Source: Lachnospiraceae bacterium UBA7054 | Lineage (GTDB): Bacteria > Bacillota > Clostridia > Lachnospirales > Lachnospiraceae | NCBI GenBank assembly: GCA_002492725.1 | Contig: DLAF01000050.1 | Coordinates: 1-64,000 of the forward strand | DNA: 64,000 nt | Reading direction: 5' to 3' | In this document: positions 60,340 to 64,000 of the stretch, piece after piece | Layout: each line of letters opens with the position of its first letter | Numbering within the stretch: position 1 is the stretch's first letter | The notes under the pieces: model-generated | Databases searched by the model: none | The model's input: the letters and a program-made list of their open reading frames with translations, nothing else | Told to the model about the DNA's origin: nothing | Position numbers and translations under genes: made by a program

Positions 60340-60849
60340 TCAAATATCATATACAAAGCCAACTTCAGAATAATTTTTCCCGCCTATTTCAACAATCTTT
60401 TCTTTCGCAATTTTTCCGCCCATTTTTGCATAAAACTGTTTAGACGGCTCATTATCTTTTAAGCACCACACCACCATGCGCGTTTTATCTTTGCTCTGAA
60501 ATTCATTCGTTACAAATTGAAACAGCTTCGTACCTATGCCTTTCCATTTTAAATCCGGTCTGACATATAATGCGATTAGTTCACAATCGATATCCATTTC
60601 ATCAGGTGTAAAACTGTTATTATCGACATACCAACAAAATCCAGCCACTTCTTTCTTTAATTCCGCAACCATGAAGCAATTTTGTTTGTAACCCTTTTTT
60701 CTCCTCGCTATAATCTCATCTCTATTCATTGTATCCAGATAACCATCTTCAACGATTCCTCTATATGCGGTTTTCCAACCATTTATTTGAATATCCACAA
60801 CGTCCGGTATGTCCTCTTCTTTCATTTTTCTAATGATAATTTCTTCCAT
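60340..60849 (-). CDS. GNAT family N-acetyltransferase
   Basis: The 169-residue enzyme has the GNAT order: IRKMKEEDIPDVVDIQINGW at the start, CELIALYVRPDLKWKGIGTKLFQFV with the acetyl-CoA loop (usual RxxGxG/A, here KWKGIG) near 90-110, then MVVWCLKDNEPSKQFYAKMGG. It would acetylate an unknown amine. TGGAGG precedes the ATG. It is more AT-rich than the surface-polysaccharide genes, together with the small gene next to it, which could mark a separate origin. Confidence 0.9.
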   Translation of the reverse strand: MEEIIIRKMKEEDIPDVVDIQINGWKTAYRGIVEDGYLDTMNRDEIIARRKKGYKQNCFMVAELKKEVAGFCWYVDNNSFTPDEMDIDCELIALYVRPDLKWKGIGTKLFQFVTNEFQSKDKTRMVVWCLKDNEPSKQFYAKMGGKIAKEKIVEIGGKNYSEVGFVYDI

Positions 60850-60868
60850 ACTTTACCTCCATATTAGA

Positions 60869-60914
60869 GCGTTTTTTGCGGAGTATGCGAGCCAAATTTC
60901 AGATTTGGCTCTGC
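60869..60914. repeat. Palindrome between GNAT and DltD-like genes
   Basis: GCGAGCCAAAT (60887-60897) pairs with ATTTGGCTCTGCG (60902-60914, one bulge). It is preceded by GCGTTTTTTGCG (60869-60880), which is identical to 40259-40270 in another intergenic palindrome. It may also act as the terminator of the DltD-like gene on the minus strand. Confidence 0.7.
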
Positions 60915-60937
60915 GATCCCGAAACGAGAGAATCCTA

Positions 60938-61993
60938 TCAATATTCCACGGAAAAAAGGGCCTCAAAATCAAACCGCTCTATCATATCGCGCGTACTTTC
61001 CAGTGCCCGCTCCATCTCCTCCACACTCTTTACCTCGCAGGTCCCGTCCGCAAAACACTCTGTCATAAATCGGTTATATCTTGCATGGTAATGCGTGTAG
61101 TCCGCATAATTGTTTAAATCCGTCACGATCTCCGCTCGATCCGGAAAATAAAACACCCGCACATTATCATAGGAAAGCAATGTCTTTGCAATATGTGCGT
61201 ATTCCTGCATGGTAGCCTCCAGATGATTTTCCTGCATCACATCGTTCCAATAAAGGATACTGTACGGCGGGAAAAAGATATAAAAAGTCGTATCCGGATT
61301 CTGTTCGATATAGGGACAGAGGTTGACGCGCAGATTCCTATCCGTACTCTCCAAAAAGGCATCAGCCGGCGTCACCTCCTCCACCGGAGCAGGTGGCACA
61401 TAATTGTGCATCACCCACTGAATGTTGTAGTATTCGTCCGTCCACCAGCTCTGATATACGGTGGCAAGATCCGTTTTGTCCGGATCGGCCAGAGGGCGCA
61501 GCACATAGTTTAAGAGCACGTCCTTATTCAACACATACTGAATGTCATTAAGATAATTATCGTCGTAAAGATAAGCCGGAATCGGGTATTTCGTCTCCTC
61601 CACGCCCCCGGTGTAAGTCGTCACGTCAACTCCCAAAAAAACGGACTTTACCTCATGGCCGCTGTCAAAGATAATGTCCATGATGTTGGCCTGATCCTTG
61701 GGATAGGCGCCGCTGTAATTGAGCTTGATTGCCTTAAGTCCCATCAGCTCCTCAAACCAGTGCGTGTTAAAATTCACCGTCATGGAAGAACCAAGGATCA
61801 CACTGTCATAATCCATATGCTTTGCCATCCCCGGATTCTGGGTGAGCTGATTATCCACCAGATAAGGGAAGTTTTCAAGGGGCGCATGGTACTGAAAGAA
61901 AGGATCCACCCAGACCACCAAGCCTGCCACCATCATGAGCAGCAGAAAGATGAGGGCTACGATGGAAAGAATCCATTTTTTATACCGCTTCAT
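60938..61993 (-). CDS. DltD/AlgX-like SGNH membrane protein
   Basis: The 351-residue protein has a basic start, one membrane helix (about 8-29) and an extracytoplasmic SGNH-like domain: SVILGSSMTVNFNTHWFEELMG with a candidate catalytic Ser in GSS, NYSGAYPKDQANIM, FLGVDVTTY, and NYADYTHYHARYNRFM, whose D/H pair fits the late catalytic block. Proteins of this kind act with MBOAT enzymes to move acyl groups onto extracellular glycans or teichoic acids. The MBOAT gene is one gene upstream on the same strand. GGAGGAACAGG overlaps the end of the ORF6N gene and serves as the ribosome binding site. Confidence 0.82.
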   Translation of the reverse strand: MKRYKKWILSIVALIFLLLMMVAGLVVWVDPFFQYHAPLENFPYLVDNQLTQNPGMAKHMDYDSVILGSSMTVNFNTHWFEELMGLKAIKLNYSGAYPKDQANIMDIIFDSGHEVKSVFLGVDVTTYTGGVEETKYPIPAYLYDDNYLNDIQYVLNKDVLLNYVLRPLADPDKTDLATVYQSWWTDEYYNIQWVMHNYVPPAPVEEVTPADAFLESTDRNLRVNLCPYIEQNPDTTFYIFFPPYSILYWNDVMQENHLEATMQEYAHIAKTLLSYDNVRVFYFPDRAEIVTDLNNYADYTHYHARYNRFMTECFADGTCEVKSVEEMERALESTRDMIERFDFEALFSVEY

Positions 61994-62960
61994 CCTGTTC
62001 CTCCGTTTCCGGTTCTAAACGCCGCAATACATCCTCCATCATTTTTATATCTTGAATAAGATTAATACCAAAGCATTTCTTTCCGGCATCTTTCAATGAC
62101 GCCCCAACGTGATAAGCTGTCTTTCGATCAATAATCAGAAATCTGTCATGAAATGCTTTTGAATATTTCAGCTTTAAATTGGGATATTGCGCATTAAAAT
62201 TATCACAATCCATGTCGGTGAGCCGTGTCGGCTTTTGTGTATAGACAGTCACCGCCACATATTCTTTCTTTTTAGCAAGTAAATTTAACGTTTTTACATC
62301 CACATACCCATCAATCAAAATAATTTCCTTCTCCGCCTTTTGTATCAAGTCAACTATCAAACTAAACGCATCATATATCTGTCCTTCAAAAAAGATTTTT
62401 TGAGATGATTCTTCGTTTCCGGATATATATTCAAATATGCGCTCAAATTTTTCCTCCGTTTCCTTCCTGTACTCCAATTGCTTTAACTCGATATTGCTGA
62501 TACGCTCAAAAAGCAGAGCATTGTTTGCAAGGAAACGCCTCATTTCCACAAAAGAATCCATAATATGAATGCTCGTCTGTACAGCGGTCTCACTTCTTAA
62601 AACAGACGCAAGCATCGCAATCCCCTGCTCAGTAAAAACATAGGGCAGCTTTCTGCGACCGCCATAACCGGATTTTTCTTCCTGAAAACTTGATATCACA
62701 TTTTGTGATATCAAGTTTTCATATTCCTCTTTGGTCAGTTGAAAACAAAACCGTTCCGGAAATCTTTCTATATTTCTTTTTACCGCCTGGTTTAGCACTC
62801 TGGTCTCAACCTGATATAACATTGCAAGTTCATAATCTACCATCACCTGCTGGTTTCGGACAAGATAAATCATATTCCTTATCTCATACTGCGCGGCTTT
62901 GACATCCACCGCCTCAGTTCGCCCATCCATTACAATCAAATTTTGCACTGTTTTAGCCAT
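61980..62960 (-). CDS. ORF6N-domain protein with PLD-like C-terminal half
   Basis: The 326-residue protein has an N-terminal ORF6N domain (YEIRNMIYLVRNQQVMVDYELAMLYQVETRVLNQAVKRNIERFPERFCFQLTKEEYENL), the KilA-N/ORF6N type of DNA-binding domain common in phage and plasmid genes. A coiled region leads to a C-terminal half (IYDAFSLIVDLIQKAEKEIILIDGYVDVKTLNLL... FHDRFLIIDRKTAYHVGASLKDAGKK) with the HxxxxxxDxxxxYxxGxSLxDxGxK pattern of single phospholipase-D-like motifs found in abortive-infection and restriction-like proteins. Its 3' end overlaps the DltD-like gene by 14 bases. Its presence between two O-acylation genes is odd. Confidence 0.85.
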   Translation of the reverse strand: MAKTVQNLIVMDGRTEAVDVKAAQYEIRNMIYLVRNQQVMVDYELAMLYQVETRVLNQAVKRNIERFPERFCFQLTKEEYENLISQNVISSFQEEKSGYGGRRKLPYVFTEQGIAMLASVLRSETAVQTSIHIMDSFVEMRRFLANNALLFERISNIELKQLEYRKETEEKFERIFEYISGNEESSQKIFFEGQIYDAFSLIVDLIQKAEKEIILIDGYVDVKTLNLLAKKKEYVAVTVYTQKPTRLTDMDCDNFNAQYPNLKLKYSKAFHDRFLIIDRKTAYHVGASLKDAGKKCFGINLIQDIKMMEDVLRRLEPETEEQDEAV

Positions 62961-62972
62961 ACCCCACCATCC

Positions 62973-64000
62973 TTAAAAGTTAAAATACAAAAACGTGCTG
63001 ACCCCGGAAAAACTTAAGATGCACCACACCGCAAGCACCACCAGTACCACCGCCGACACAGGCCCGTATTTCAGGCAATCCACCCGCTCCTTCGCATTTT
63101 TCCCTGCCATGGAAAGAAACAGCCCTGCCGCCAGAATCACAAACATCAGGATATAGCGGCTAAAAGACAGGTTATCCAGATGCAGCACCTTAAGCACATA
63201 CCAAAATTCGTCGGGCCGCAGACACTCCGCCAAATCGAGGGAAATCCTTTTCATTTCCCCCATACACGCCGTCCTAAGAAGCGTATTCGCCTGCGTGATG
63301 CTCTCCGCTCGAAAATAGACCCAGGCAACACTGACATAGAGAAAAGTCGCTATTTGTGACACTATTGTCATGATTTTATGTCCGATACGGGATGTCACGC
63401 CGGCATCAGACGCCCCTGTCAGATCCTGTCCCTGCAAATGCACCTTTTGTGAAGGGATTCCTGCATGCTTTTGCAGCAAACGTGGCTTTATACGCCCCAG
63501 CCAGAACCGCGTCGCCACATACAGCACCCCATGCAGCATCCCCCAGACCAGAAAATGAAAGCCCGCCCCGTGCCAGAGGCCGCTTAAGAAAAAGACCAGC
63601 AAGAGATTAACATACATCCGTCCCTGCCCCTTACGGTTGCCGCCCAGCGGGATATAGACATATTTGGTAAAGAAACGGTTCAGGGTGATATGCCACCGTT
63701 TCCAAAAATCCACAATGTTCACTGCCTGATAAGGAGAATTGAAATTGACGGGAATCTCGATCCCCAGCATCCTGCCGATTCCCACAGCCATATCGCAGTA
63801 CCCGCTGAAATCAAAGTACAGCTGCAGGGCATAGAAGAATATCACCAGCATCGCGTCCGCGCGGCCAAGCGCCGCCAAATTATCATAGCCGTAATCCACG
63901 CCCGCGCCAAACGTATCCGCCAAAAGCACCTTCTTGGAAAGCCCCAGCACAAAGAGCGCAAGACCGCCCGCGATCCGTTCCCAATCCGCCTTTTTTCCGT
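62973..64000 (-). CDS. MBOAT family O-acyltransferase (AlgI/DltB-like), 5' end beyond the window
   Basis: The frame is open through the window edge: codons for WERIAGGLALFVLGLSKK lie before the first internal start codon, so the gene begins outside. At least 340 C-terminal residues are seen, out of a usual 450-500. Motifs are INFNSPYQAVNIVDFWKRWHITLNRFFTKYVYIPLGG and the catalytic His in FFLSGLWHGAGFHFLVWGMLHGV, with several further membrane helices. MBOAT proteins pass acyl groups across the membrane to surface glycans. The DltD-like protein encoded two genes downstream is its natural partner. Confidence 0.93.
   Translation of the reverse strand, partial: GKKADWERIAGGLALFVLGLSKKVLLADTFGAGVDYGYDNLAALGRADAMLVIFFYALQLYFDFSGYCDMAVGIGRMLGIEIPVNFNSPYQAVNIVDFWKRWHITLNRFFTKYVYIPLGGNRKGQGRMYVNLLLVFFLSGLWHGAGFHFLVWGMLHGVLYVATRFWLGRIKPRLLQKHAGIPSQKVHLQGQDLTGASDAGVTSRIGHKIMTIVSQIATFLYVSVAWVYFRAESITQANTLLRTACMGEMKRISLDLAECLRPDEFWYVLKVLHLDNLSFSRYILMFVILAAGLFLSMAGKNAKERVDCLKYGPVSAVVLVVLAVWCILSFSGVSTFLYFNF

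Overview
The window looks like chromosome from an anaerobic Clostridia bacterium, most likely Lachnospiraceae. The signs are strong AGGAGG-type ribosome binding sites, an LCP ligase and exopolysaccharide locus of Gram-positive type, a FliD-like two-module protein of a kind I recall from Lachnospiraceae, a Csp-like S8 protease, and a carbamate kinase of the GHxAL variant. This placement is inference from family content, not from a marker gene. No rRNA, tRNA, CRISPR array or complete insertion sequence was seen. Most genes lie on the minus strand in long, tightly packed operons.

Layout. 0.3-2.1 kb: an Rpn/PD-(D/E)XK nuclease whose 3' end is tandemly duplicated twice, and a truncated polysaccharide deacetylase. 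2.2-5.8 kb: a sugar PTS operon (EIIA, enzyme I, EIICB) behind a near-consensus promoter. 6.1-7.4 kb: a stand-alone FliD-like protein. 7.5-11.7 kb: a response regulator, a histidine kinase without membrane segments, and an ABC ATPase/FtsX permease pair. 11.8-17.9 kb: a sugar catabolic unit (isomerase, DUF4867, xylulokinase), with a divergent LacI regulator and a carbamate kinase. 17.9-22.3 kb: an operon of two lipoproteins (PnrA-like binding protein, DUF5722 putative glycosidase), a GT2 and a signal peptidase II-like protein. 22.4-29.6 kb: S8 protease, ClpX, HtrA, GlmS.

29.6-58.1 kb is mainly a cell-surface polysaccharide locus. RfbB, RfbA and RfbC supply a dTDP-6-deoxyhexose, probably for dTDP-L-rhamnose, but RfbD is not present. 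Phosphoglucomutase supplies glucose-1-phosphate. A WbaP-type transferase starts the chain on undecaprenyl phosphate and several large GT2 enzymes extend it. A Wzm/Wzt ABC exporter carries a C-terminal glycan-recognition domain, and immediately downstream of it, overlapping by 4 nt, lies a methyltransferase fused to a kinase-like domain. This resembles the WbdD chain-capping and Wzt-recognition logic of Gram-negative O-antigens, here with an LCP protein that could attach the product to peptidoglycan. Two membrane-anchored GH25 muramidases are embedded in the same locus. A MoxR/DUF58/transglutaminase triad lies within it.

58.1-64.0 kb: a small zinc-ribbon protein, a membrane-anchored SGNH-like protein, a small DUF2007-like protein, a GNAT, and an O-acylation pair (MBOAT, cut by the window end, plus a DltD-like SGNH protein) with an ORF6N/PLD-like gene between the two.

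Across the window the intergenic gaps hold a mosaic family of imperfect palindromes that share short cores. Two composite copies bracket the xylulokinase gene in mirrored order.
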